DNA of 5,452 nt from an uncultured Thermoleophilia bacterium (GTDB lineage: Bacteria > Actinomycetota > Thermoleophilia > UBA2241): contig CAIXSE010000419.1 in assembly GCA_903921965.1 (NCBI GenBank), positions 1 through 5,452 of the forward strand, read 5' to 3'. Below, piece after piece: positions 1 through 5,098 of this stretch. The position numbers and the translations under genes are program-made. How positions within the stretch are numbered: the stretch's first letter is position 1; each line of letters begins with the position of its first letter. The notes beneath the pieces were generated by a model. It was given only the letters and a program-made list of their open reading frames with translations, was not told the origin of the DNA and did no database searches.

Positions 1-463
1 CGGCCCGGCGCGCGTCTTCGAGAGCGAGAAGGAGGCCGTGGCCGCCATCGCCGCGCGCGACATCGCCGACGGCTCCGTCGTCGTCATCCGCGGCGAGGGC
101 CCCAAGGGCGCGCCCGGCATGCCCGAGATGCTCAGCGCGACGTCCATGCTCGCCGGCCAGGGCCGGGACAAGGACGTCGCCCTCATCACCGACGGCCGCT
201 TCAGCGGCGCCACGCGTGGCGCCGCCATCGGCCACGTGGCGCCCGAGGCCTACGCCGGCGGCCCCATCGGTCTCGTGCAGGACGGCGACACCATCATCAT
301 CGACATCCCCGCCCGTTCCCTCACGCTCGACGTCTCCGAGGAGGAACTCGCGCGGCGCAGGGCGGCACAGCCGCCCGCCAAGCCGCGCGACGGCGTAACC
401 GGCTACCTCGCCCGTTACGTCAAACTCGTCTCCGGTGCGGAGAAGGGAGCAGTCCTGCAATGA
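1..463 (+). CDS. ilvD: Dihydroxy-acid dehydratase, C-terminal part (5' end outside window)
   Basis: The frame is open from base 2 and shows the last 153 residues before TGA at 461-463. IlvD dehydrates 2,3-dihydroxy-3-methylbutanoate or -pentanoate to the 2-keto acid, the third step shared by valine/leucine and isoleucine synthesis. It is a cytosolic Fe-S enzyme; its cluster cysteines lie upstream, outside the window. Seen here are family signatures: GPARVF at the window edge, [12 protein letters not shown] (about 100-135), and [12 protein letters not shown] with IGHVAPEA (about 185-250). The DGRFSG block carries the conserved serine thought to act in catalysis. The common SGGTRG is SGATRG here, a mild change. 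There is no internal stop or frameshift. The stop overlaps the ilvB start by four bases (ATGA), indicating translational coupling in one operon. Identity is secure; only the N-terminal portion is missing. Confidence 0.95.
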   Translation, partial: GPARVFESEKEAVAAIAARDIADGSVVVIRGEGPKGAPGMPEMLSATSMLAGQGRDKDVALITDGRFSGATRGAAIGHVAPEAYAGGPIGLVQDGDTIIIDIPARSLTLDVSEEELARRRAAQPPAKPRDGVTGYLARYVKLVSGAEKGAVLQ

Positions 464-2238
464 CCCCAGAGAAGAAGCTGAAGGGCTCGCGGGCCCTCGT
501 CGCCGCGCTCCAGCACGAGGGCTGTGAGGTGATCTTCGGCTACCCAGGCGGCGTCGCGATCCCGTTCTACGACGCCCTGTACGACTCCGACCTGCGCCAC
601 GTGCTCGTGCGCCACGAGCAGGGCGCCGCGCACGCGGCCGACGGCTACGCCCGCGCCACCGGCAAGGTGGGCGTGTGCACGGCCACCAGCGGCCCCGGCG
701 CCGCCAACCTGGTCACCGGCATCGCCACCGCCTACCTGGACTCGACGCCGCTCGTGGCGATCACGTGGCAGGTGCGCAGCGACCTCATCGGCACCGACGC
801 CTTCCAGGAGGCCGACATCACCGGCATGACGCTGCCGATCGTCAAGCACTCCTACCTGGTCAAGGATACGGCCGACCTGCCGCGCATCGTGCACGAGGCG
901 TTCCACATCGCCTCTACGGGCCGTCCCGGCCCGGTCGTCATCGACATCCCCGTGGACGTGGCGCTGGGCGAGGCCGTGTACCACGAGGCCACGACCATCG
1001 ACCTGCCCGGCTACAAGCCCACGGTGACCGGGCACATCAAGCAGATCCGCGCGGCCGCCAGGGTCATCAACGAGGCCGAACGGCCGGTGCTGTACCTGGG
1101 CGGCGGGGTCATCGCCTCCAACGCCGCCCCCGAGATCCTCAGGCTCGCAGAGCTCCGCCGCCTGCCGGTGGCCACCACGCTCATGGCGCTCGGCGCCTTC
1201 CCCGAGACGCACGAGCTCTCGATGGGCATGCTCGGCATGCACGGCACCGTGACGGCCAACTACGCCGTGCACGAGTGCGACCTCCTCATCAACATCGGGG
1301 CGCGCTTCGACGACCGCGTGACCGGCAAGCTCAAGGCGTTCGCCCCGCACGCGAAGGTCGTGCACGTGGACGTGGACCCGGCCGAGATCGGCAAGAACGT
1401 GGCGCCCATCGTGCCCATCGTGGGCGACGCCAAGCGCATCACCGCGGCGCTGGTCAAGGAGCTCGAGGGCATGGAGTGGTCGCCGGAGCAGACCGGGCCG
1501 TGGCTGGCCCGCATCGCCGGCCGCAAGGACGAGTTCCCGCTGCACTACGACGACCCGGAGGACGGCTCGCTCGCGCCGCAGTTCGTCATCCAGGAGATCG
1601 ACCGCGTCACCGGCCACGACGCCGTCATCTGCACCGACGTCGGCCAGCACCAGATGTGGGCTACCCAGTACTACACGTACACGTTCCCGCGACAGTTCGT
1701 GAGCTCCGGCGGGTTGGGCACCATGGGCTTCGGCCTGCCGGCCGCCATCGGCGCCAAGATCGGCCGCCCCGACGCCACGGTGATCGACATCTGCGGCGAC
1801 GGAGGCTTCCAGATGACGATGCAGGAGCTGGCGACGGCGATGAGCGACGACGTTCCGGTCGTGGTCTGCATCCTGAACAACGGCTACCTGGGCATGGTCC
1901 GCCAGTGGCAGGACCTGTTCTGGAACAAGCGCTACTCGTTCACGTGCATCGACGCGAGCGACTGTGCCGACTGCCCCAAGGCGCCCGAGTGCCTGCGGCG
2001 CGGGCGCCGTTCCCAGCCCGACTTCGTGAAGCTCGCCGAGGCGTTCGGCGCCGTCGGGATGCGCGTCACGAAGAAGGAAGAGGTGGAGTCCGCGCTCCGC
2101 GAGGCCATCGCCGGCGACCGCCTCACCGTGATCGACTTCAAGGTCGCGCAGGAGGAGAACGTGTTCCCCATGGTGCCGGCCGGCAGCGAGATCACCGAGA
2201 TGATCGGCGGCACCTCGAGGAAGCGGAGGAAGCCGTGA
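460..2238 (+). CDS. ilvB: Acetolactate synthase (AHAS) large, catalytic subunit
   Basis: This 592-residue ThDP/FAD enzyme condenses two pyruvates to acetolactate, or pyruvate with 2-ketobutyrate to acetohydroxybutyrate, the first common step of Val/Leu/Ile synthesis. Domain order is normal: N-terminal pyrimidine-binding domain with catalytic Glu53 ([15 protein letters not shown]), central FAD-binding domain ([10 protein letters not shown] near 282-291), and C-terminal pyrophosphate domain with the ThDP/Mg motif GDGG (446-449) ending at NN (473-474). The lid Trp is present (Trp483 in MVRQWQD). Two oddities: residues 101-106 read ITWQVR where ITGQVP is usual, and residues 496-519 hold an insert of about 16-18 residues with Cys496, 502, 505 and 511, directly after NKRYS. 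The ATG overlaps the ilvD stop; a GGGAG at 445-449 lies 10 nt upstream and supports this start. The stop overlaps the ilvN start. Family assignment is certain; the effect of the two variants is unknown. Confidence 0.97.
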   Translation: MTPEKKLKGSRALVAALQHEGCEVIFGYPGGVAIPFYDALYDSDLRHVLVRHEQGAAHAADGYARATGKVGVCTATSGPGAANLVTGIATAYLDSTPLVAITWQVRSDLIGTDAFQEADITGMTLPIVKHSYLVKDTADLPRIVHEAFHIASTGRPGPVVIDIPVDVALGEAVYHEATTIDLPGYKPTVTGHIKQIRAAARVINEAERPVLYLGGGVIASNAAPEILRLAELRRLPVATTLMALGAFPETHELSMGMLGMHGTVTANYAVHECDLLINIGARFDDRVTGKLKAFAPHAKVVHVDVDPAEIGKNVAPIVPIVGDAKRITAALVKELEGMEWSPEQTGPWLARIAGRKDEFPLHYDDPEDGSLAPQFVIQEIDRVTGHDAVICTDVGQHQMWATQYYTYTFPRQFVSSGGLGTMGFGLPAAIGAKIGRPDATVIDICGDGGFQMTMQELATAMSDDVPVVVCILNNGYLGMVRQWQDLFWNKRYSFTCIDASDCADCPKAPECLRRGRRSQPDFVKLAEAFGAVGMRVTKKEEVESALREAIAGDRLTVIDFKVAQEENVFPMVPAGSEITEMIGGTSRKRRKP

Positions 2239-2717
2239 AGCACACGCTCTCCATCCTCGTCGAGAACAAGCCCGGCGTCCTGACCCGCGTGGCCGGGCTG
2301 TTCGCGCGCCGCGGCTTCAACATCGAGAGCCTGGCCGTCGGCGTCAGCGAAGACCCGAAGCTGTCGCGGATCACCATCATCATCGACGGCGACGAGCACC
2401 CCGTGGACCAGGTCGCCAAGCAGCTGCACAAGCTGATCAACGTGATCAAGATCCGCGACCTGGAGCCCGCCACGGCGGTCTCGGCCGAGCTGCTGCTGGT
2501 GCGCGTCGCCGGCGAGGGCGACAAGCGCGCCGAGGCGCTCCAGATCGCCGAGATCTTCAACGCCAAGATCGTCGACGTGGACCGCAGGTCCGTGGCGCTC
2601 CGCGTGGTCGGCACCGCCGACAAGATCGAGGCGCTGCTGGAGCTGCTGCAGCCGCTCGGCGTGCTCGAGGTGGTGCGGACGGGGACGATCGCCATGGGGC
2701 GGGGCCGGGCCGGCTGA
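2235..2717 (+). CDS. ilvN: Acetolactate synthase small, regulatory subunit
   Basis: A 160-residue protein starting at GTG 2235, the normal IlvN/IlvH length. It opens with the ACT-domain signature HTLSILVENKPGVLTRVAGL and RRGFNIESL (residues 3-40), which in the family binds valine for feedback inhibition and activates the large subunit. The C-terminal half (about 80-155) matches the ALS_ss_C domain, including AEIFNAKIVDVD and the LLQPLGVLEVVRTG ending. The GTG start rests on a GGAGG at 2225-2229 with 5-nt spacing and the GTGA overlap with the ilvB stop, implying translational coupling and matched subunit output. This frame is also open upstream through ilvB, but that stretch is an Arg/Pro/His-rich GC shadow and not part of the protein. 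No ilvC follows; a DUF3465 gene begins 22 nt downstream. Confidence 0.96.
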   Translation: MKHTLSILVENKPGVLTRVAGLFARRGFNIESLAVGVSEDPKLSRITIIIDGDEHPVDQVAKQLHKLINVIKIRDLEPATAVSAELLLVRVAGEGDKRAEALQIAEIFNAKIVDVDRRSVALRVVGTADKIEALLELLQPLGVLEVVRTGTIAMGRGRAG

Positions 2718-2730
2718 CGCCCGCCGGCCC
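2707..2730 (+). terminator. GC-only stem-loop at the ilvN stop codon (weak candidate terminator)
   Basis: GGGCCGGC at 2707-2714 pairs perfectly with GCCGGCCC at 2723-2730 around an 8-nt loop that begins with the ilvN TGA. No T-tract follows, so it is not a classical intrinsic terminator. It could be a U-less actinobacterial terminator, an mRNA 3' stabiliser, or chance in GC-rich DNA. The next gene starts only 9 nt beyond it, so read-through is likely. Confidence 0.25.
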
Positions 2731-2739
2731 CGAACGGCC

Positions 2740-3237
2740 GTGACCGCAGAGGTGTCTGGCCCGCGCGTGACGGCGCGTCGCGTCGTCAGCGGCGCGGCGC
2801 TGATCGTCGCGCTCGCCGCGTCCGCTTCCCTGGTCCTCGCGGCCGCGGCGGCGTGCGGCGGGACTCCGGGTGCGGGTGACGCCGCATCGCCGGCCGCCGC
2901 GACAGGCGACGCGGCCCTCGCACGAGCGTTCGACGAGCACGCCTTCAGCGTGGAGGTCGAGGGGTCGGGCGAGGTGGTGCGGCTGCTGGCCGACGACGAG
3001 GAGGGTAGCCGCCACCAGCGCTTCGTCCTGCGGCTGGACTCCGGCCAGACGCTCCTCGTCGCCCACAACATCGATGTGGCGGCGCGTGTGGACGGCCTGC
3101 AGGTGGGTGACCGGGTCGCGTTCCGCGGTGAGTACGAGTGGAGCGAGCAGGGCGGGACCGTCCACTGGACCCACCACGACCCTTCAGGCGAGCACCGGGA
3201 CGGCTGGCTGCGACACGACGGGCAGACGGTGCAGTAG
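2740..3237 (+). CDS. DUF3465-family exported protein, probable lipoprotein
   Basis: A 165-residue protein of unknown function. Residues 10-38 form a signal peptide: basic TARR, then a long Ala/Leu/Val core ending AAAAAC. Cys39 is a plausible lipobox cysteine, though with Ala instead of Leu at -3, so it may be a lipoprotein or simply secreted. A low-complexity Ala/Gly/Pro linker (40-60) follows, then a compact domain (about 61-165) with the blocks SRHQRF (90-95), LLVAHNID (105-112), GEYEW (130-134) and [10 protein letters not shown] (141-150), then HRDGWLRH. These match my recollection of DUF3465, a small mostly beta domain rich in conserved His and Trp. The start is uncertain: GTG 2740 has no clear ribosome site; GTG 2767 (residue 10) would leave a neater signal peptide and has GAGGTG 12 nt upstream. 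It lies 22 nt after ilvN, perhaps in the same transcript. Confidence is high for a gene and good for the family; function is unknown. Confidence 0.85.
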   Translation: MTAEVSGPRVTARRVVSGAALIVALAASASLVLAAAAACGGTPGAGDAASPAAATGDAALARAFDEHAFSVEVEGSGEVVRLLADDEEGSRHQRFVLRLDSGQTLLVAHNIDVAARVDGLQVGDRVAFRGEYEWSEQGGTVHWTHHDPSGEHRDGWLRHDGQTVQ

Positions 3238-3248
3238 AGACGTGAGAC

Positions 3249-3278
3249 GGCCGGCGGCCCGGGTGCGGGCGGCCGGCC
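3249..3278 (+). terminator. Stem-loop after the DUF3465 gene (weak candidate terminator)
   Basis: GGCCGGC at 3249-3255 pairs with GCCGGCC at 3272-3278 across a 16-nt G/C-rich loop, 11 nt past the DUF3465 stop. There is no T-tract. Its position between a gene end and a possible promoter fits termination, but 7-bp GC repeats arise easily in DNA of this composition. Confidence 0.25.
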
Positions 3279-3281
3279 CGC

Positions 3282-3315
3282 GCCGAAGGCCGCGGCCGCC
3301 CTCGACCGGTAGACT
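3282..3315 (+). promoter_or_regulatory. Possible trpB promoter (TAGACT -10 box)
   Basis: TAGACT at 3310-3315 fits the actinobacterial TAnnnT -10 pattern and lies 82 nt before the trpB start. No convincing TTGACA-like -35 is present at the right spacing. The sequence GCCGAAGGC lies upstream at 3282-3290. Both GCCGAAGGC and CGGTAGACT recur before the gene at 5099, which modestly raises the odds that this is a real signal. Confidence 0.4.
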
Positions 3316-3331
3316 GGCGTCACAGGCCGGT

Positions 3332-3358
3332 GGGAGCGCGCACCGCGCGCGTGCTCCC
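3332..3358 (+). promoter_or_regulatory. Strong stem-loop in the trpB 5' leader
   Basis: GGGAGCGCGC (3332-3341) pairs with GCGTGCTCCC (3349-3358) over 10 bp with one G-U wobble and a 7-nt loop. If transcription starts from the TAGACT box, this hairpin sits near the 5' end of the trpB mRNA, 28 nt before its ribosome site. No T-tract follows, no Trp-rich leader peptide is encoded, and no T-box pattern is recognisable. Its role (mRNA stability, translation control or none) is open. Confidence 0.35.
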
Positions 3359-3386
3359 GCGCGGCACCTGACCCTCACACAGGCTA

Positions 3387-3393
3387 GAGGTGA
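3387..3393 (+). promoter_or_regulatory. Ribosome binding site that fixes the trpB start
   Basis: GAGGTGA is a seven-base match to the 16S rRNA anti-Shine-Dalgarno and lies 4 nt before ATG 3398. It selects this ATG although the frame is open far upstream (to about 2870). It also forms part of an 11-bp palindrome, GAGGTGACCTC (3387-3397). The upstream CACCT (3365-3369) could pair with AGGTG (3388-3392) and mask it, but only through 5 bp. Confidence 0.8.
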
Positions 3394-3397
3394 CCTC

Positions 3398-4624
3398 ATG
3401 ACCGAACAGGCTGGACGGCGGACGGCGAGGCGGCAGGCGCTGCCCGACGAGCACGGGTTCTTCGGGGCATACGGCGGGCAGTTCCTGCCGCCCGAGCTCG
3501 AGGGGCCCTTCGCGGAGATCACGAAGGCCTACCACGAGATCGAGAACGACGCGGCCTTCATCGCCGAGTTGCGGTACCTGCGCAAGCACTTCCAGGGCCG
3601 CCCGACGCCCGTCTACCACGCCCGCACCCTCTCCCTGCAGAACGGCGGCGCGCAGATCTACCTCAAGCGCGAGGACCTGAACCACACCGGCGCCCACAAG
3701 CTCAACCACTGCATGGGCGAGGGGCTGCTCGCCAAGTACATGGGCAAGAAGAAGCTCATCGCCGAGACGGGCGCCGGCCAGCACGGCGTGGCACTGGCGA
3801 CCGCCGCGGCGCACTTCGGCCTGGAGTGCGAGATCCACATGGGCGAGGTGGACATCGCCAAGCAGGCGCCCAACGTGAGCCGCATGAAGCTGCTCGGTGC
3901 TTCCGTCGTGCCGGTGTCGCACGGGCTGAAGACGCTCAAGGAGGCGGTGGACTCCGCCTTCGAGGCCTACCTTGCCGACTACGAGAACTCGATCTACTGC
4001 ATCGGCTCCGTCGTGGGGCCGCACCCGTTCCCGCTCATGGTCCGCGACTTCCAGAAGGTCGTGGGCATCGAGGCGCGCGAGCAGTTCATCGAGATGACGG
4101 GGAACCTGCCCGACGTGGTCGAGGCGTGCGTGGGGGGCGGCTCGAACGCCATGGGCATCTTCTACGGCTTCCTCGACGACCCCGTGGACCTGGTGGGCGT
4201 CGAGCCGCTGGGGCACGGCGCGGCCGCAGGCGAGCACGCCGCGACGATGACGTACGGCACCGAGGGCATCATCCACGGGTTCCGCTGCTACCTGCTGCAG
4301 GACGAGGACGGCACGCCGGCGCCGGTGTACTCGTGCGCCAGCGGGCTGGACTACCCGGGCGTGGGGCCCGAGCACAGCTACCTCAAGGACTCGGGCCGCG
4401 TCGAGTACGTGACCTGCACCGACGACGCCTGCCGCGACGCGTTCTTCGCGCTGAGCCGCCAGGAGGGCATCATCCCGGCGCTCGAGAGCGCGCACGCCGT
4501 GGCGCACGCGCTCGTGCGGGCGCGCGAGATGGGCACCGGCACGGTCCTCGTGAACCTCAGCGGGCGTGGCGACAAGGACATGGACTACGTCATCGAGCAC
4601 TGGGGGACCGGCGAGGCCGGGTGA
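3398..4624 (+). CDS. trpB: Tryptophan synthase beta chain
   Basis: A 408-residue PLP enzyme that joins indole and L-serine to make tryptophan, normally as an alpha2-beta2 complex with TrpA. All key positions are visible: PLP-binding Lys101 in [10 protein letters not shown], catalytic Glu123 in AETGAGQHG, phosphate loop GGGSN (246-250), Asp318 of the COMM domain in [15 protein letters not shown], Glu363 in [10 protein letters not shown], and Ser388 in LSGRGDKD. The N-terminus ([18 protein letters not shown]) is standard TrpB. The stretch after the PLP lysine ([15 protein letters not shown], then [19 protein letters not shown]) differs from the enterobacterial LGQALLAKRMG type and resembles forms I recall from epsilonproteobacteria and Bacteroidota. 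The start at 3398 is set by a near-ideal ribosome site. No trpA, trpC or trpF is in the window: trpB stands between a DUF3465 lipoprotein and a convergent TipAS remnant. It looks intact and functional; whether it partners a distant TrpA is unknown. Confidence 0.96.
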   Translation: MTEQAGRRTARRQALPDEHGFFGAYGGQFLPPELEGPFAEITKAYHEIENDAAFIAELRYLRKHFQGRPTPVYHARTLSLQNGGAQIYLKREDLNHTGAHKLNHCMGEGLLAKYMGKKKLIAETGAGQHGVALATAAAHFGLECEIHMGEVDIAKQAPNVSRMKLLGASVVPVSHGLKTLKEAVDSAFEAYLADYENSIYCIGSVVGPHPFPLMVRDFQKVVGIEAREQFIEMTGNLPDVVEACVGGGSNAMGIFYGFLDDPVDLVGVEPLGHGAAAGEHAATMTYGTEGIIHGFRCYLLQDEDGTPAPVYSCASGLDYPGVGPEHSYLKDSGRVEYVTCTDDACRDAFFALSRQEGIIPALESAHAVAHALVRAREMGTGTVLVNLSGRGDKDMDYVIEHWGTGEAG

Positions 4625-4977
4625 CCCGATGTGGCCGGCCTGCCGCCGGCGACGCCGAGGTGACCGGGGCCGTCGTCCTGCGCGTGGACACCTCGTAGGG
4701 GCCGGCGGCGACGGAGGCTCGGCGGGCGGCGCTGCTCCGCCGCCGCCTGCGCGCGCGGATCGTCCGGCGGCACGCCGTCGTCCATCAGTGCGGCCGGCGT
4801 CTCGCCGGCCTCGTCCGCTTCCCGCCTGTGCCGCAGCCAGTCGTCCTTCGTGTACGCCTCCGTGCGGCGCCGCGCCTCCGCATGCATCGCGGTGTCGCCC
4901 CAGCGCTCACGGGCCTCGTCTTCGTGAGCCGGGGGGTCGAAGTCCGCGAACGCCGCGAAGAGGTCCTCGTCGTCCAT
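4585..4977 (-). CDS. Stand-alone, truncated TipAS-like drug-binding domain protein
   Basis: A 130-residue reading frame on the minus strand, ATG at 4977. Residues 1-84 resemble the first half of the TipAS domain (the ligand-binding C-terminus of MerR-family TipA-type regulators): an acidic [11 protein letters not shown], then EARERWGDT (21-29), [15 protein letters not shown] (41-55), and [17 protein letters not shown] (68-84). Known TipAS binds thiopeptides and other drugs. There is no N-terminal MerR helix-turn-helix, and none is encoded upstream. From about residue 85 (below 4726) the sequence becomes Arg/Pro/Gly-rich without TipAS features, and none of the three minus frames restores the second half. 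The stop lies 40 nt inside the 3' end of trpB. This suggests a 3'-truncated gene, perhaps decaying, although its start region and an upstream MerR-type operator look intact. No Shine-Dalgarno is visible (CTCTCACC before ATG), consistent with a leaderless mRNA. It is either a short expressed protein or a pseudogene; I am fairly sure of the domain and unsure of function. Confidence 0.65.
   Translation of the reverse strand: MDDEDLFAAFADFDPPAHEDEARERWGDTAMHAEARRRTEAYTKDDWLRHRREADEAGETPAALMDDGVPPDDPRAQAAAEQRRPPSLRRRRPLRGVHAQDDGPGHLGVAGGRPATSGHPASPVPQCSMT
4634..4650 (+). terminator. Stem-loop after trpB (weak candidate terminator)
   Basis: GCCGGC at 4634-4639 and GCCGGC at 4645-4650 can pair through a 5-nt loop, 9 nt past the trpB stop. 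There is no T-tract. Being symmetrical, it could act on either strand for the convergent pair, but it lies inside the minus-strand reading frame and may be chance. Confidence 0.2.
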
Positions 4978-4983
4978 GGTGAG

Positions 4984-5014
4984 AGGGTGGACCCTGACGC
5001 TGCGTGAGGGTCAA
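4984..5014 (-). promoter_or_regulatory. MerR-family-type operator and promoter for the TipAS-like gene
   Basis: GACCCTGACGC (4990-5000) and GCGTGAGGGTC (5002-5012) form an inverted repeat of 11-nt half-sites around one central base, with 10 of 11 positions matching. Read on the minus strand, TTGACC (5014-5009) is a near-consensus -35, followed by a 19-bp spacer holding the dyad, then CACCCT (4989-4984) in the -10 place. The over-long 19-bp spacer wrapped around a dyad is the hallmark of MerR-family promoters, which the regulator untwists to activate. The half-site resembles the CCTTCACG-type arms I recall for actinobacterial MerR operators. Only 6 nt separate the -10 from the ATG, so transcription would start at about the first codon. 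The weak point is the -10, which has C instead of T at its first position. Confidence 0.65.
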
Positions 5015-5033
5015 GCTCCGGTCACGGACCGTG

Positions 5034-5064
5034 GCCGAAGGCGACGGCGGCTCTGCGGTAGACT
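5034..5064 (+). promoter_or_regulatory. Possible promoter of the PLP enzyme gene (TAGACT -10 box)
   Basis: TAGACT at 5059-5064, preceded by CGG, fits TAnnnT and lies 34 nt before ATG 5099. GCCGAAGGC at 5034-5042 sits 16 nt upstream of it. The same two elements occur before trpB with 19 nt between them. No standard -35 is seen. The short leader leaves no room for a SAM or other riboswitch. Confidence 0.4.
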
Positions 5065-5085
5065 CGCGGCGAGGCACACGGCGAT

Positions 5086-5092
5086 GAGGGAG
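5086..5092 (+). promoter_or_regulatory. Ribosome binding site choosing ATG 5099 over ATG 5084
   Basis: GAGGGAG ends 6 nt before ATG 5099. An in-frame ATG lies five codons earlier at 5084, but the ribosome site overlaps its codons, and nothing comparable precedes it. The later ATG is therefore the better start. Confidence 0.7.
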
Positions 5093-5098
5093 ACCACC

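Noticed and set aside
415..1650. 411-codon minus-strand open frame across ilvB
   Set aside because: Val/Asp/Arg/His-rich antisense shadow of a certain gene; GC-rich codon use suppresses stops on the opposite strand. No family features.
675..2234. Long open frame running into ilvN, suggesting an IlvN fusion
   Set aside because: The upstream part is an Arg/Pro/His-rich out-of-frame reading of ilvB. The GGAGG at 2225-2229 and the GTG at 2235 explain the real start.
1932..3323. 463-codon minus-strand open frame across ilvB, ilvN and the DUF3465 gene
   Set aside because: Low-complexity Ser/Arg/Ala composition, spans three real plus-strand genes; shadow frame.
3325..3362. T-box antiterminator (contains CACCGCG near GGTGGGAG)
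   Set aside because: The TGG-N-ACCGCG core is interrupted by several extra bases, and no specifier stem or terminator is seen in the short leader.
3330..3371. 13-codon GTG-started leader peptide before trpB (attenuator)
   Set aside because: No Trp codons, no ribosome site, and no terminator with a T-tract.
2870..3397. In-frame N-terminal extension of TrpB
   Set aside because: Out-of-frame reading of the DUF3465 gene and the leader; ATG 3398 has a seven-base ribosome site and gives the normal TrpB N-terminus.
3320..4600. 426-codon minus-strand open frame across trpB
   Set aside because: Antisense shadow of trpB (His/Val/Arg/Ala repeats), no recognisable domain.
3826..4698. 290-codon plus-strand frame overlapping trpB and the TipAS-like region
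   Set aside because: Arg/Gly/Ala/Pro-rich +1 shadow of trpB with no domain features.
4566..4982. 138-codon plus-strand open frame opposite the TipAS-like gene
   Set aside because: Arg/Pro/Ser/Ala low complexity; the minus strand here shows recognisable TipAS motifs instead.
5013..5098. Riboswitch (SAM or cobalamin) before the Cys/Met PLP gene
   Set aside because: Too short after the likely promoter and no recognisable conserved core.
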